Positions 17,257-26,949 of a DNA stretch of 51,227 bases are shown piece by piece. How positions within the stretch are numbered: position 1 is the stretch's first letter; each line of letters opens with the position of its first letter. A program made the position numbers and the translations under genes. The notes beneath the pieces are model-generated. The model worked only from the letters and a program-made list of their open reading frames with translations. It was not told the DNA's origin and did no database searches. Origin of the DNA: Acidimicrobiales bacterium (GTDB lineage: Bacteria > Actinomycetota > Acidimicrobiia > Acidimicrobiales > Aldehydirespiratoraceae); the NCBI GenBank assembly GCA_029263175.1, contig JAJCXZ010000109.1, positions 1-51,227 of the forward strand, read 5' to 3'.

Positions 17257-19533
17257 ATGACGCAGGGAACAGAGCCATTTCAGGGGAAGATCGCGCGGAC
17301 CGTCGGAGAGTCGGAGCCATGGTGGCCGGAGCCGACCCTGCCGGCAGCCGGCACCCCGAACGTCGTCATGATCCTCATGGACGACACCGGCATTGCTCAC
17401 CTCAACTGTTTCGGCGGTCCGATCGACACGCCGAACTTCGACCGCCTGGCGAACAGCGGTCTGCGATTCGCCAACTTCCACACCACCGCGCTCTGCTCGC
17501 CGTCGCGTGCGTGCCTGCTCACAGGGCGCAACCACCACGCCGTCGGCATGCGGGCGATATCGAATTTCGACACCGGCTTCCCCAACATGCGTGGTCGCAT
17601 CGCCCCGGAGGCCGCCACGATTGCCGAGATGCTCGGTCCAAGAGGCTGGTCGACCTTCTGTGTCGGGAAGTGGCATCTGGCCCCGATCATGGAGGCGTCG
17701 ACGGCGGGACCATTCCACAACTGGCCTCTGCAGAAGGGCTTCGATCGCTTCTACGGGTTCATGCAGGGTGAGACCGATCACTTCCACCCTGATCTGTGCG
17801 CCGACAACCATCCGATCGATCAGCCTGCATCGCCCGAGGACGGCTACCACCTGAGCGAGGACATGGTCGATCAGGCCATCTCCATGGTCCGCAACAAGCA
17901 CTCGCTTGTTCCCGAGAAGCCGTTCTTGCTGTACCTGCCGTTCGGCGCGACCCACGCACCGCATCACGCTCCTGACAGCTACCTCGAGAAGTACCGCGGG
18001 TTCTTCGACGAGGGGTGGGACATCTGGCGCGATCGTGTCCACCAGAAGCAGATCGCGCTTGGCATCATCCCGCCCGACACCGAGCTGGCGCCCCGAAATC
18101 CGGGGGTGCGACCGTGGGACGACCTCGACGAAACCGAGCGGGCGTTCGCCTGTCGGCTGCAAGAGGCCTTCGCCGCCATGCTCGACCACACCGATGCCCA
18201 GATCGGTCGTCTGCTCGATTCCTTCGAACGCCTGGGCATCGCCGACGACACGATGGTGTTCGCGATGAGTGACAACGGTGCGTCGCAGGAGGGCAACGAC
18301 ACCGGTGTGCTCGACGAGTTCCGCTACTTCAACAACCTGCCCGAGGACATGTCGATGGTCGCCGACCGTCTCGACGACATCGGCACCCGGCGGAGCCACT
18401 CGAACTACCCCTGGGGCTGGTCGCAGGTCGGCAACACGCCGGCCAAGCGCTACAAGCAGAACACCCATGGCGGTGGCGTCCGTGATCCGCTGATCGTGTC
18501 GTGGCCCAACGGCATCGACGCGTCGGTGAACGGGCAGATCCGTCACCAGTTCCATCACATCACCGACATCGTGCCGACCGTCCTCGAAATCTGCGGATGC
18601 GACGCACCGACGGATGTGAAAGGAATTGCGCAGATGCCGATCGACGGCACGAGTCTGGCCTATGCGTTCTCCCCCGAGGCGGCTGATCAGGAGGCAGTGC
18701 CGAGCCGCAAGTCGGTGCAGTACTTCGAGATGTTCGGCCATCGCGGGATCTGGGCCGACGGCTGGAAGGCCGTCACTTACCACACGCCCGGCACGTCACT
18801 GGATGACGATCAGTGGGAGCTGTACCACCTCGACAAGGACTACTCCGAGTGCCATGACCGGGCCGATTCTGAACCGGCAAAGCTCGCCGAGCTGGTCGAG
18901 CTGTTCTGGGTTGAAGCCGAGAAGCACGGTGTGTTCCCGATCGATGCCGGCGAGATGCGAGCCATGTTCGCCGGCCGGCCGGTGCCCGGGACGCCGCGGG
19001 CTCGTTCCCGGTTCGTCTACTACCCGCCGGTTTCTCGCATCGATCCTGATGCGAGTCCGTCCTTCGGCGCCCGGTCCTGGAAGATGCGGGCCGAGATCGA
19101 TCGGGCCGGCGACGGTGTGATCCTCGCCACCGGCTCCGTCAACAACGGTCTGGCGATCTATGTGCAGAACGGGCACCTCGTCTACGAGCACAACAACTTC
19201 GGGACACGCACCTTCCTGCGCTCGCTCGATCGAATTCCAACCGGGGCGATCACGGTGGGCGTCGACCAGCAACGGATCAAGCGGGGTCCTGCTGCGACGC
19301 GGCTGTGGGTCGGCGACGACTTGGTTGGGGAGGGCCTCATCGGCGACCTCGCGGTGATGATCAGCTCCATTGGTATGACGATCGGTTCCAACCCGTCGGG
19401 CGTCAGCGATGCCTACGCGGCGCCGTTCGCCTTCGATGGATCGATCGAACGGCTGGTGGTGGAAACGGAGCGAGCGCTTCGGCCCGAAGACGAGACGGCC
19501 GCGGAGATCCGTGCCGCCTACGGAACGCAGTAA
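17257..19533 (+). CDS. Arylsulfatase (formylglycine-dependent, AtsB/AtsD-like)
   Basis: A 758-residue type I sulfatase that hydrolyses sulfate esters. The activation motif CSPSR begins at Cys80, which a maturation enzyme converts to formylglycine; none is encoded here. Metal ligands are visible in MDDTG (~residue 42) and SDNGAS (~residue 345); GKWHLAP is the conserved Lys/His motif. The last ~150 residues form a beta-rich domain typical of the long mycobacterial sulfatases. No signal peptide is seen, so it is probably cytoplasmic. ATG 17257 is chosen because an earlier in-frame ATG would place REP sequence in the protein. Substrate unknown. Confidence 0.93.
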   Translation: MTQGTEPFQGKIARTVGESEPWWPEPTLPAAGTPNVVMILMDDTGIAHLNCFGGPIDTPNFDRLANSGLRFANFHTTALCSPSRACLLTGRNHHAVGMRAISNFDTGFPNMRGRIAPEAATIAEMLGPRGWSTFCVGKWHLAPIMEASTAGPFHNWPLQKGFDRFYGFMQGETDHFHPDLCADNHPIDQPASPEDGYHLSEDMVDQAISMVRNKHSLVPEKPFLLYLPFGATHAPHHAPDSYLEKYRGFFDEGWDIWRDRVHQKQIALGIIPPDTELAPRNPGVRPWDDLDETERAFACRLQEAFAAMLDHTDAQIGRLLDSFERLGIADDTMVFAMSDNGASQEGNDTGVLDEFRYFNNLPEDMSMVADRLDDIGTRRSHSNYPWGWSQVGNTPAKRYKQNTHGGGVRDPLIVSWPNGIDASVNGQIRHQFHHITDIVPTVLEICGCDAPTDVKGIAQMPIDGTSLAYAFSPEAADQEAVPSRKSVQYFEMFGHRGIWADGWKAVTYHTPGTSLDDDQWELYHLDKDYSECHDRADSEPAKLAELVELFWVEAEKHGVFPIDAGEMRAMFAGRPVPGTPRARSRFVYYPPVSRIDPDASPSFGARSWKMRAEIDRAGDGVILATGSVNNGLAIYVQNGHLVYEHNNFGTRTFLRSLDRIPTGAITVGVDQQRIKRGPAATRLWVGDDLVGEGLIGDLAVMISSIGMTIGSNPSGVSDAYAAPFAFDGSIERLVVETERALRPEDETAAEIRAAYGTQ

Positions 19534-19548
19534 TGACGGCGGCTGGTC

Positions 19549-19585
19549 CTAACGCACACTGGGGTCTGTCCCCAGTGTGCGTTAG
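19549..19585. repeat. REP-like palindrome, copy 4 (inverted orientation)
   Basis: A perfect 16-bp stem CTAACGCACACTGGGG/CCCCAGTGTGCGTTAG with loop TCTGT. It separates convergent genes; its right arm supplies the TAA stop (19582-19584) of the minus-strand crotonase. Confidence 0.92.
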
Positions 19586-20328
19586 ACCTTCGGCGCGGCG
19601 GTGGGGCGGAAGCTCCCGGTGATCGGGGTGACGTCGCGGGCGCGTTCGATCTGGACTGCGGGGTCGACGCCGTAGAGCGCACGCATGGCTGACTTCACCA
19701 CCCGTGCCGAGCCGTTTGGGCTGCCACCGATCCGCGCCGCCAACGCTTCGGCGGTCGGCCGGACATCTTCGTCGGCCACCACTCGGTGCACGACGCTCAT
19801 CGCCTGGAGATCGGCCGCCGGGATGCGCTCGCCGGTGTAGACGATTCGAGCTGCGACCGACTCCGGGTACCTCGTGCTGAGCCAGGCGAGGTTCATCGGC
19901 GCGGGCAGCCCCTGGATCATCTCGCCGACCTGGAGCCAGGCCGACTCGCCGGCCACGATCAGGTCTCCGGCCAACGCGTAGGCAGCGCCGCCGTTGATGG
20001 CGTAGCGCTCGAGTGCGACAACGATCGGCACCGGACAAGCAGCGAGCGCGTTGTGGGCTGCAGAGGCAGACTCCCCGCCGGTCGACATCCAGGGCGGCGG
20101 CGGGTCCGCGTTGTAGGCATCCAGATCGAGCCCGGAGCAGAACGCGCCGCCCGCACCGCAGAGCAGCACTGCGCAGACGGACTCGTCGGCGCCCGCGGCG
20201 TCGAGCGCGGCAGCCAACTCGTCGAGCATCGGCGGGATCACGGCGTTGCGACGATGGGGTCGGTTCAGCTCGACGGTGGCAACACCGTCGGCGATCGACA
20301 AGTTGACCAGCGGCTCTTCGGTCATCAC
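19582..20328 (-). CDS. Enoyl-CoA hydratase/isomerase family protein (crotonase)
   Basis: A 248-residue crotonase. The oxyanion-hole segment reads AVLLCGAGGAFCSGLDLD and the second one NGGAAYALAGDLIVAGE; a catalytic Glu equivalent is less clear, so hydratase versus isomerase is open. It starts 4 nt after the acyl-CoA dehydrogenase gene on the same strand, forming a two-gene beta-oxidation-type unit. Its stop codon is provided by REP copy 4. Confidence 0.88.
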   Translation of the reverse strand: MMTEEPLVNLSIADGVATVELNRPHRRNAVIPPMLDELAAALDAAGADESVCAVLLCGAGGAFCSGLDLDAYNADPPPPWMSTGGESASAAHNALAACPVPIVVALERYAINGGAAYALAGDLIVAGESAWLQVGEMIQGLPAPMNLAWLSTRYPESVAARIVYTGERIPAADLQAMSVVHRVVADEDVRPTAEALAARIGGSPNGSARVVKSAMRALYGVDPAVQIERARDVTPITGSFRPTAAPKV

Positions 20329-20332
20329 GTCC

Positions 20333-21532
20333 TCAGTTCTTCAAGAGATCACGGAAGGGTGTGTTGCGATCCGGCCCCGGCTCACGCGGCAGGCCGAGCA
20401 CACGCTCGCCAAGGGTGTTTTTCTGAACTTCGTCGGTTCCGCCGCCGAGCGACATGCCGCGGCAGTTGAGCACGTGGTATTGCCAGTAGTCGGCGTCGGC
20501 ATCGTCTTCCTCCCAGGCCACGGCCCTCGGCCCGCCGAGTTCGTGGGCGATCTGGGCGACATGGCGACCTTGGAGTGTGCGCCACAGCTTGCCGATCGAA
20601 GGGTGAGCTCGACGCTGCGCAAGCCACGGGATGATCCGTTCGCCGATGTAGGCCTGAGCGATGGAATCGCGCACGACTGGATCGTCACGACGGCCCGCCT
20701 CACCGGCACGTTCGATCAGCCCCTCGACAGGGATCGGGAAACGTCCCGACTTCGAACGCTCGGCGTGCTTGGTCATCTGACCCTTGCCGATGCTGGCTCG
20801 TTCGTGGGCCAGCAGCGCGGTGCCGAGCTTCCACCCGGCATTGACGTCGCCGACGATCCAGTCCGCGGGCAGACGAGCCTCGTCCATGAAGACCTCGTTG
20901 AACTCGGACTCGCCGGTCATCTGCACCAGCGGTCGGACCGTAACCGCCGGCTGCTTCATGGGGATCACGAACATCGTGATACCGGCGTGCTTCGGAGCAT
21001 CGGGATCGGTGCGGGCCAGCAGGATTCCGAGATCGCTGTGCTGGGCTCCCGATGTCCACACCTTTTGGCCGGTGACGATCCACTCGTCGCCGTCGCGCTC
21101 GGCTTTGCAAGTCAGCCCCGCGAGGTCGCTGCCGGCGCCGGGCTCGGAGTAGAGCTGGCACCAGATCTCCTCCCCCCGAAGTCCCGGCCGAAGAAATCGT
21201 TCCTTGAGCTCGTCGCTGCCGTAGTCGCGGATGGTCGGGAGCGCCATACCGATGCCGATACCGAAGGTCCCTTCCTCCGGAGGCTGGCGCGGCGTTGCGA
21301 TACTGCTGAATCGTGCGGCGTGCTCGCCGCTCAGCCCGCGACCGCCGTACTCGACCGGGTAGTTGATCCCAGCGAGCCCAGCATCGAACAGAGCAGCGCG
21401 GTAGGCGTGTGAACGAGCCAGCCGGCTTGGCTCGTCACCGAGGAGCTCGGGCACTCGGGCGAAGAATGCCTCGGCCTCGGCAGCCAACTCGTCGAGCGTT
21501 GGGTCTGGGCTCAGTCGATCGTCTGTACTCAT
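20333..21532 (-). CDS. Acyl-CoA dehydrogenase
   Basis: A 399-residue flavoprotein of the acyl-CoA dehydrogenase family. Typical segments are INYPVEYGGRG, CQLYSEPGAGSDLAGL (FAD/substrate contact), WIVTGQKVWTSGAQ and the C-terminal GMSLGGGTDEVQKNTLGERVLGLP. The catalytic base of the straight-chain group (Glu near the C-terminus) is not evident, which points to the FadE17/branched or steroid-side-chain type. ATG 21532 is chosen over an upstream start because the preceding 54 codons lie in the divergent promoter region. First gene of a pair with the crotonase. Confidence 0.9.
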   Translation of the reverse strand: MSTDDRLSPDPTLDELAAEAEAFFARVPELLGDEPSRLARSHAYRAALFDAGLAGINYPVEYGGRGLSGEHAARFSSIATPRQPPEEGTFGIGIGMALPTIRDYGSDELKERFLRPGLRGEEIWCQLYSEPGAGSDLAGLTCKAERDGDEWIVTGQKVWTSGAQHSDLGILLARTDPDAPKHAGITMFVIPMKQPAVTVRPLVQMTGESEFNEVFMDEARLPADWIVGDVNAGWKLGTALLAHERASIGKGQMTKHAERSKSGRFPIPVEGLIERAGEAGRRDDPVVRDSIAQAYIGERIIPWLAQRRAHPSIGKLWRTLQGRHVAQIAHELGGPRAVAWEEDDADADYWQYHVLNCRGMSLGGGTDEVQKNTLGERVLGLPREPGPDRNTPFRDLLKN

Positions 21533-21599
21533 CTGACCGCAGATCGTAAGCTCTCGGCGCCCCCGAGTCGAAGGGAGCACGCGACCGCGGGAGCTACAC

Positions 21600-23324
21600 A
21601 TGGGAACAAAATGGATCATCGAGGGCGAGATCGACCCGAAATGGCCGCACAACACACGCGGCAACATCGGCGAGGTCTTCCCTGAGGTGCTCACATCGAT
21701 CGGCTATCACCTCGGCGTCGTGCCCGCCGAGCAAGCGTGGCGCACCGCCTACGCCGAAGTCGGCATCATGAAGAAGGACGATTTCGACCGTCAGGACCCG
21801 ACGATCATCGGCCTCTACGGCGGCTATGCGTACCTGAACCTCTCGTACCTCCGCATGATGGGTGTCCGCGCTCCGGGCTCGTCAGCCGAGGCCATCGATG
21901 TCGCGTTCTTCGGCGAGGGCAACCCGCCCCCATACGTCCCCCGCAAAGGCGACAAGAGCATCGGATCGTCGCTCAAGATCCTGCGCGCCGTGCTGAGGGC
22001 ACTCGGACAGAAGGAACTCCCCGACGCTGCCAAGGACAGCTACGCCGCGGTCGAGGAGGCCGTCGCCAAGAAGCCGCCGCTCGACGCATCCGATGACGAG
22101 CTACTGGTGTACCTCCACTCGTTCCCGGAGAGCTTCCGGCGGGTGTTCGGCAACCACATGATCACCACCGCCTTGGCCGCGATCGTCTCGGGCATCTTGG
22201 CCGATGCCGCGGCTGCCGCGGGTGAGCCCGGCCTTGTTACGCACCTCATCGGCGCGTCCGGTGACGTTCACTCCGCTCAGTACTCCCACGCACTCTACGA
22301 GATTGCCAAGACCGTTCGCGACACGCCGGAGCTGATGGCGGCGTTCGACGGTGGCGCGGACGATGTGCTCGACCGGCTCGCCGGTGTAGAGGCCGCGGCG
22401 GGCTTTCGCGAGCAGTTCGCCGGCTTCGTCGCCGAACACGGGCATCGCGGCCCCAACGATTGGGAGTTCTCGGCCCGTACCTGGGACAGCAACCCCGAAC
22501 TGGCGCTCGCCGCCATCGATTCGATGCGACGCACCGAGCGTGACTTGTCGCCGTCGACCCGCCTCGGTGACGATGACGAGAAGCGCCGGGCCGCGATCGA
22601 GAAGGTGCGGCCCCACGTGAAGTTCATGGACAAGATGAACTTTGACAAAGCCATCAAGGCCGCGCCCTATTGGGCGCAGGGTCGGGAGGGAACGCGTGAC
22701 CGGGCGATTCGGTACATGCTTCCGTTCAAGCAGGTGTATCGCGAGCTCGTGCGTCGAGCCGCGGAACGTGGCGGTGACCCCAGCCCGATTCACGTCGGCC
22801 TGCTCAACCCCTTCACCGAGCTTCCCGGCTACATCGCCGATCCGGCCACGAAGATGGCCGAGATCGAAGAACGGGCGGCCTTGTTTGCTCGTTACAAAGC
22901 GGTCGAGCCTCGCTTCTTCATCTCGAGCCAGGCCGAAGTGCCGACGCTCGAAGAACTCGAAGCTGAGTTGCCCGAGGCCGCCGGCGCGGCGAAGGCCGGT
23001 GATGTCTTGAAGGGTGACGCCGGTGCGAGCGGCACGGCCAAAGGGCGTGCTCGGGTGGTCCTCGACCCTGCCGACGGCGCAATGCTGGAACCCGGCGAGA
23101 TCCTTGTCGCTCCGCTCACGGACCCGTCGTGGACGCCGCTTTTCCTACCGGCCGGGGCGGTGGTCGTCAACGTCGGTGCGCTGATGAGCCACGCGGTGAT
23201 CGTCGCCCGCGAGCTGGCCATTCCCTGCGCCATCTCGGTGGTGAACGCGACGCAACTGATCGAGACCGGCATGCTGCTCGAAGTCGACGGCTCCACTGGC
23301 ACCGTCACGATCCTGGAGGCCTGA
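21600..23324 (+). CDS. PEP-utilising-enzyme mobile (phosphohistidine swivel) domain protein
   Basis: A 574-residue protein whose last ~85 residues are the swivel domain of PEP-utilising enzymes, with the phospho-His in GALMSHAVIVARE followed by IPC. The first ~480 residues resemble the central part of rifampin phosphotransferase/PEP synthase-like proteins. The usual ATP-grasp domain that phosphorylates the His is missing, and no separate one is nearby. It may act with a partner ATP-grasp protein elsewhere, or bind without catalysis. The SDR gene follows after 3 nt, so the two are co-translated. Confidence 0.75.
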   Translation: MGTKWIIEGEIDPKWPHNTRGNIGEVFPEVLTSIGYHLGVVPAEQAWRTAYAEVGIMKKDDFDRQDPTIIGLYGGYAYLNLSYLRMMGVRAPGSSAEAIDVAFFGEGNPPPYVPRKGDKSIGSSLKILRAVLRALGQKELPDAAKDSYAAVEEAVAKKPPLDASDDELLVYLHSFPESFRRVFGNHMITTALAAIVSGILADAAAAAGEPGLVTHLIGASGDVHSAQYSHALYEIAKTVRDTPELMAAFDGGADDVLDRLAGVEAAAGFREQFAGFVAEHGHRGPNDWEFSARTWDSNPELALAAIDSMRRTERDLSPSTRLGDDDEKRRAAIEKVRPHVKFMDKMNFDKAIKAAPYWAQGREGTRDRAIRYMLPFKQVYRELVRRAAERGGDPSPIHVGLLNPFTELPGYIADPATKMAEIEERAALFARYKAVEPRFFISSQAEVPTLEELEAELPEAAGAAKAGDVLKGDAGASGTAKGRARVVLDPADGAMLEPGEILVAPLTDPSWTPLFLPAGAVVVNVGALMSHAVIVARELAIPCAISVVNATQLIETGMLLEVDGSTGTVTILEA

Positions 23325-23327
23325 GTC

Positions 23328-24137
23328 ATGGATCTTTCCGGCAAGAACGTGGTCATCACCGGTGGCTCGATGGGGATAGGTGAGTGTTTCGCCGACGAGT
23401 TCGCTCGCAAGGGGGCGGACGTTCTCGTTGTTGCCCGCAGCGAAGACAAGCTCGCCAAGGTGGCGGAGCGGGTGGGTGGGCACTATCTGGTCGCCGACCT
23501 CGGCGCGGCCGATGGGGTCGATGGCCTCGTTGACGCCTGCATCGACAAGCTCGGCCATGTCGATGTTTGGGTCAACAACGCCGGCCTCGAGACCGCAGAG
23601 GGATTCGCCGACATCGACCGTGATCTCGTACGGGCTGTCGCTCGGTTGAATCTCGAGGCGCCGATGATGCTGACCCGGGACATCCTCGACCACATGCTGC
23701 CGCGGGGCGCGGGTCACATCGTGCAGATCAGTTCGATGGCGGGAACGGTGCAATTCCCCGGGTTCACCGCGTACTGCGGCACGAAGGCCGGTCTCACCAA
23801 CTTCACGGAGTCGCTCCGGCTCGAGCTGAGGGGTACGGGAATCGGTCTGACGGTCGTCGCCCCCGGCCCTGTTGTCGGCGAGATGTGGAACCGCGCCGAC
23901 TACAAGGGCTCGTACCTCGAACCGGCGCTCAAACGGTTCAAGCTGCTCCAGCAACTGCCGCGGATCAAGCCCACCAAGATCGCCGCTCACACGGTGGCTG
24001 CGGTCGAGGGCAACAAGCGCTATGTGCGGCTCCCCAAGCGCAGCTTCTACTACCACTGGCTCAACAACGCTCCTCGCCGAATCGCGGAGATGGGGATGGC
24101 CGGCGTCAAGATGTCGAAGCCGTCGAAGGCCCGCTAA
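23328..24137 (+). CDS. Short-chain dehydrogenase/reductase (SDR)
   Basis: A 269-residue classical SDR: NAD(P)-binding GGSMGIG (residues ~12-18), NNAG, catalytic Ser in ISSMAG and YCGTK (Tyr and Lys). The C-terminal ~60 residues are basic (PKRSFYYHWLNNAPRRI), which suggests membrane association, as in fatty-acyl or steroid SDRs. It is transcribed with the swivel-domain gene upstream. The TAA stop lies in the left arm of REP copy 5. Substrate unknown. Confidence 0.9.
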   Translation: MDLSGKNVVITGGSMGIGECFADEFARKGADVLVVARSEDKLAKVAERVGGHYLVADLGAADGVDGLVDACIDKLGHVDVWVNNAGLETAEGFADIDRDLVRAVARLNLEAPMMLTRDILDHMLPRGAGHIVQISSMAGTVQFPGFTAYCGTKAGLTNFTESLRLELRGTGIGLTVVAPGPVVGEMWNRADYKGSYLEPALKRFKLLQQLPRIKPTKIAAHTVAAVEGNKRYVRLPKRSFYYHWLNNAPRRIAEMGMAGVKMSKPSKAR

Positions 24138-24170
24138 CGCACGCTGGGGACAGACCCCAGTGTGCGTTAG
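24134..24170. repeat. REP-like palindrome, copy 5, giving stop codons to both flanking genes
   Basis: CTAACGCAC-G-CTGGGG-ACAGA-CCCCAG-T-GTGCGTTAG, identical to copy 1. The left arm contains the TAA (24135-24137) of the SDR gene; the right arm, read on the minus strand, contains the TAA (24167-24169) of the TetR gene. Confidence 0.95.
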
Positions 24171-24736
24171 ACCGGTATTCCGCCGAGCTCGGCGACGAGT
24201 GCGTCGACGCGCTCGTTGACCGTGGCGCGCTGCGCATCGTCGAGTTCGAGGATCTCGCAGATGTGGTCGGCGAACACGGGCCAGCCAAGAGCCAGCGCCG
24301 ATGCGGTGGCGACCATGGACTTGGCGGTGATCTCGTCGACCTCGGGATGATCGGCCTGGATCGCCCCGACCCATCGCTGACTGATGGGATGCGAGGAGAA
24401 CAGATCAAGGTTCTGATCGAGCCGCATGCGGGCGATGACCTTGGCCAACTCGCCCGACCGCTGGCCGGCCAAGCCCGGAGCCGGATATCCACGCTCGTCG
24501 ACGCCGGCACTGGCCCGGCGGTTGACCTCGTCGACCGCCGCCACGAAAAGCGCGTCCTTGCTCCCGAAATAGCTGTGGATGAGCCCATGGTTGACGTCGG
24601 CGCGGGCCGCGATCTCTCGCACCGACACAGCAGTGCCTTGATCGATGATCAGTTCAACGGTTGCTTCGATCAATGCCTGCTTCACCAACTCTCGCCCGAC
24701 AGGTTTCACGGCGGGTGCCGTGGCGACGACGGACAT
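24167..24736 (-). CDS. TetR-family transcriptional regulator
   Basis: A 189-residue regulator with an N-terminal helix-turn-helix (SVREIAARADVNHGLIHSYFGSKDALF, residues ~37-63) and a helical ligand domain. Its ATG overlaps the stop of the cytochrome P450 gene (TGATG), so it is translated from the same message and may sense a P450 substrate. The annotated stop lies in REP copy 5. Confidence 0.9.
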   Translation of the reverse strand: MSVVATAPAVKPVGRELVKQALIEATVELIIDQGTAVSVREIAARADVNHGLIHSYFGSKDALFVAAVDEVNRRASAGVDERGYPAPGLAGQRSGELAKVIARMRLDQNLDLFSSHPISQRWVGAIQADHPEVDEITAKSMVATASALALGWPVFADHICEILELDDAQRATVNERVDALVAELGGIPV

Positions 24737-25959
24737 CAGCGGTTCAGCAGCAGCGGGATGTTGCGCGGGCCGCGCACTTGACCGTTCGCCCACTCCGTCT
24801 TGCGGGTCGGGTCGAGTGAGTAGTCGGGAAACGCTCGCAGCCACTCCTGGAGGGCAACGACGACCTCGAGCCGAGCGAGGTTCGAGCCGACGCAGCGGTG
24901 GATCCCGAGGCCGAAGGCGACGTGGCGATTGCGGGCCCGGTCGATCTGGAATTCTCCAGGGTTGTCGAACGCCGCGGGATCATGGTTCGCGGCCGGGAAC
25001 GTGACAAGGGTTTGTTCACCAGCCCGCATCGGGCACCCGGCGATCTCGGTGTCCTGGATGACTTTGCGACCCATGGTGACGGGTGCGTAGTAGCGCAGGA
25101 CTTCTTCCGATGCGGTCTGCCAGAGCAGGTCGTCGTTTTCCGCTGCCACAAGCGCCGCGACCTGGTCGGGGTGCTGGGCGAAATGCCAGATCCCCGAGCC
25201 GATCGCACTCCACGTGGTGTCGATGCCGGCGATGATGAGCAGGCCGACATAGCCCCGCTTCAGCTCCCAGTCGACCTCCTCACCTTCGATTTCGGCATTG
25301 GCGATCATCGTCAACATGTCGTCTCGAGGGGTGGTCAGACGATCCTTCAGGATGTTGTCGATGTAGGCGTTCATCTCCGTCATCACCTGGAGGCGGACGT
25401 CGTTGTCTCGTGGCGCCAGCTGGAAGTTGCGATAGATCCAGTCGCGGAACAGGTCGGCATCCTGCTCGGGAATCCCGGTGAGCTTGCAGATTCCGTGGAC
25501 GGGGATGTGCTGGGTGTACTGCTCGGCGGCTTCGACTGCGTTGGCGTCGCCGATATCGGCGATGAGCTTGCGGCAGAACACCCGCATCTCTTCTTCCAAT
25601 TGGTTGATGTTCTTCGGGCTGAACGACGGGAGCAGGAGGCGCCGGTGGCCATGGTGGTCGGGCGGGTCGGAGGTGATGGGCGGCGCAGGGCGACGAGGTG
25701 CATCGGGACGTGCCACCGAGACGAAAATCGACGAGAAGTTCTCGGTGTCGTGGGCGACCTGGGCAACCGCGTTCATGGTGACAGGCATGAACGAGCGGCC
25801 GTAGCGCTCGGTGGTGGCTACCGGACACTCGCTGCGGATCTCGTTCCAGATGTCGATCGCGTTCGCGCCCCACTGGTCGTCGAGCCAGTCCCAGTCGGTC
25901 TTCCAGTTGGTGACGGGGGGAAGATCCTGCACTTCGGATTCGTAGGCCATGGGCGGCAA
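24736..25959 (-). CDS. Cytochrome P450
   Basis: A 407-residue soluble bacterial P450. The I-helix motif is [11 protein letters not shown], the K-helix ExxR is in SEEVLRYY, and the heme-binding loop is [10 protein letters not shown] with the axial Cys. The first ATG is used; a second one lies 3 codons later and is equally possible. Neighbours (acyl-CoA dehydrogenase, crotonase, SDR) suggest oxidation of lipid, steroid or terpenoid chains, but no ferredoxin or reductase is adjacent. Coupled to the TetR gene. Confidence 0.93.
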   Translation of the reverse strand: MPPMAYESEVQDLPPVTNWKTDWDWLDDQWGANAIDIWNEIRSECPVATTERYGRSFMPVTMNAVAQVAHDTENFSSIFVSVARPDAPRRPAPPITSDPPDHHGHRRLLLPSFSPKNINQLEEEMRVFCRKLIADIGDANAVEAAEQYTQHIPVHGICKLTGIPEQDADLFRDWIYRNFQLAPRDNDVRLQVMTEMNAYIDNILKDRLTTPRDDMLTMIANAEIEGEEVDWELKRGYVGLLIIAGIDTTWSAIGSGIWHFAQHPDQVAALVAAENDDLLWQTASEEVLRYYAPVTMGRKVIQDTEIAGCPMRAGEQTLVTFPAANHDPAAFDNPGEFQIDRARNRHVAFGLGIHRCVGSNLARLEVVVALQEWLRAFPDYSLDPTRKTEWANGQVRGPRNIPLLLNR

Positions 25960-26071
25960 GATTAGTCAGTCGACTGAAGTCTGGGCAAGCGACGATGACG
26001 GGTTCGCGCTTGACGCGGAATTTCGGCCCGATCCCCTACGTTTGAGCATCACAGGAGGAACAAGAAGACAC

Positions 26072-26917
26072 ATGGTCAATACCGCAAAAACATTCACCCT
26101 GCTTGCCGCAATGGGCGGCCTCATCATCGTCGCCGGCGGCGTGATGGGTGGTAGTGGCGGACTTGTGATCGGCCTCATCATCGGCCTTGTGATGGTGGGC
26201 GGGTCCTACTGGTTCAGCGACAAGCTGGCCATCAAGTCAGCCAAAGCCCAGCCTGTCACCCGCGAACAGATGCCGCAGTACTACGAGATCATGGAAGATC
26301 TCACCGCGCGGGCCAACATGCCCATGCCGCGGCTCTACGTGTCGCCGAACCAACAGCCCAACGCGTTCGCCACCGGCCGCAACCCGAAGAACGCAGCGGT
26401 TGCCGTCACGTCAGGTCTGCTGGAGGCGATGACGTGGGACCAGGTGCGTGGTGTGCTCGCGCACGAGCTCGCTCACATCCGCAACCGCGACATCCTCATC
26501 GGGTCGGTTGCGGCGGCCATCGGCATGGCCATCACGTTCATCGCCCGCATGGCGATGTGGGGGGCGATGTTCGGTGGTGGCAACAGCCGCGACCGCAACC
26601 CGATCGGTGAGATCGCGTTCGCCATCCTGGCCCCGATCGCGGCGATGATGATCCAGGCCGCGGTCAGTCGCAGCCGTGAGTTCCAGGCCGACGAGTCGGC
26701 GGCCAAACTGATCGGCACCGGCGAACCTCTGGCGAGTGCACTCGAGCGCCTCGAGGCCTACGCCAACCGGATCCCGAGCGGCGTCGACCCCAACCAGGCC
26801 AGTAGCTACATCATCAACCCGCTCAAAGCCGATGCCAGCGGTCGCGGTGGCATGAGCAAGTGGTTCAGCACCCATCCCCCCACCGACCAGCGAGTCGCCC
26901 GACTCCGTTCGCTCTAA
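26072..26917 (+). CDS. htpX: Zinc metalloprotease HtpX
   Basis: A 281-residue M48 membrane protease for quality control of membrane proteins. Two helices lie at residues ~8-45, the zinc site HELAH at 131-135 with the third ligand in the [11 protein letters not shown] segment, and two further helices lie at ~145-195. ATG 26072 has a strong Shine-Dalgarno (aggagg, 26053-26058). An open frame extends 41 codons upstream but would overlap the divergent P450 start. Its TAA stop falls in REP copy 6. Confidence 0.95.
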   Translation: MVNTAKTFTLLAAMGGLIIVAGGVMGGSGGLVIGLIIGLVMVGGSYWFSDKLAIKSAKAQPVTREQMPQYYEIMEDLTARANMPMPRLYVSPNQQPNAFATGRNPKNAAVAVTSGLLEAMTWDQVRGVLAHELAHIRNRDILIGSVAAAIGMAITFIARMAMWGAMFGGGNSRDRNPIGEIAFAILAPIAAMMIQAAVSRSREFQADESAAKLIGTGEPLASALERLEAYANRIPSGVDPNQASSYIINPLKADASGRGGMSKWFSTHPPTDQRVARLRSL

Positions 26918-26949
26918 CGGACGCTGGGGTCTGTCCCCCGTGTTACTCA
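26914..26949. repeat. REP-like palindrome, copy 6 (degenerate)
   Basis: CTAACGGACGCTGGGG-TCTGT-CCCCCGTGTTAC; the arms have diverged and pair only in the core and partly outside. The left arm supplies the htpX TAA; the right end touches the TGA of the minus-strand YajQ gene. Confidence 0.8.

Noticed and set aside
17014-18783. A 589-codon minus-strand open frame opposite the sulfatase gene
   Set aside because: It mirrors codon structure of the sulfatase, has no recognisable motif, and the plus-strand gene has complete catalytic motifs.
24167-24736. The TetR gene as the mycofactocin regulator MftR
   Set aside because: It is coupled to the P450 gene and lies ~6 kb from mftA on the other strand, with no MftR-specific feature that I can see.
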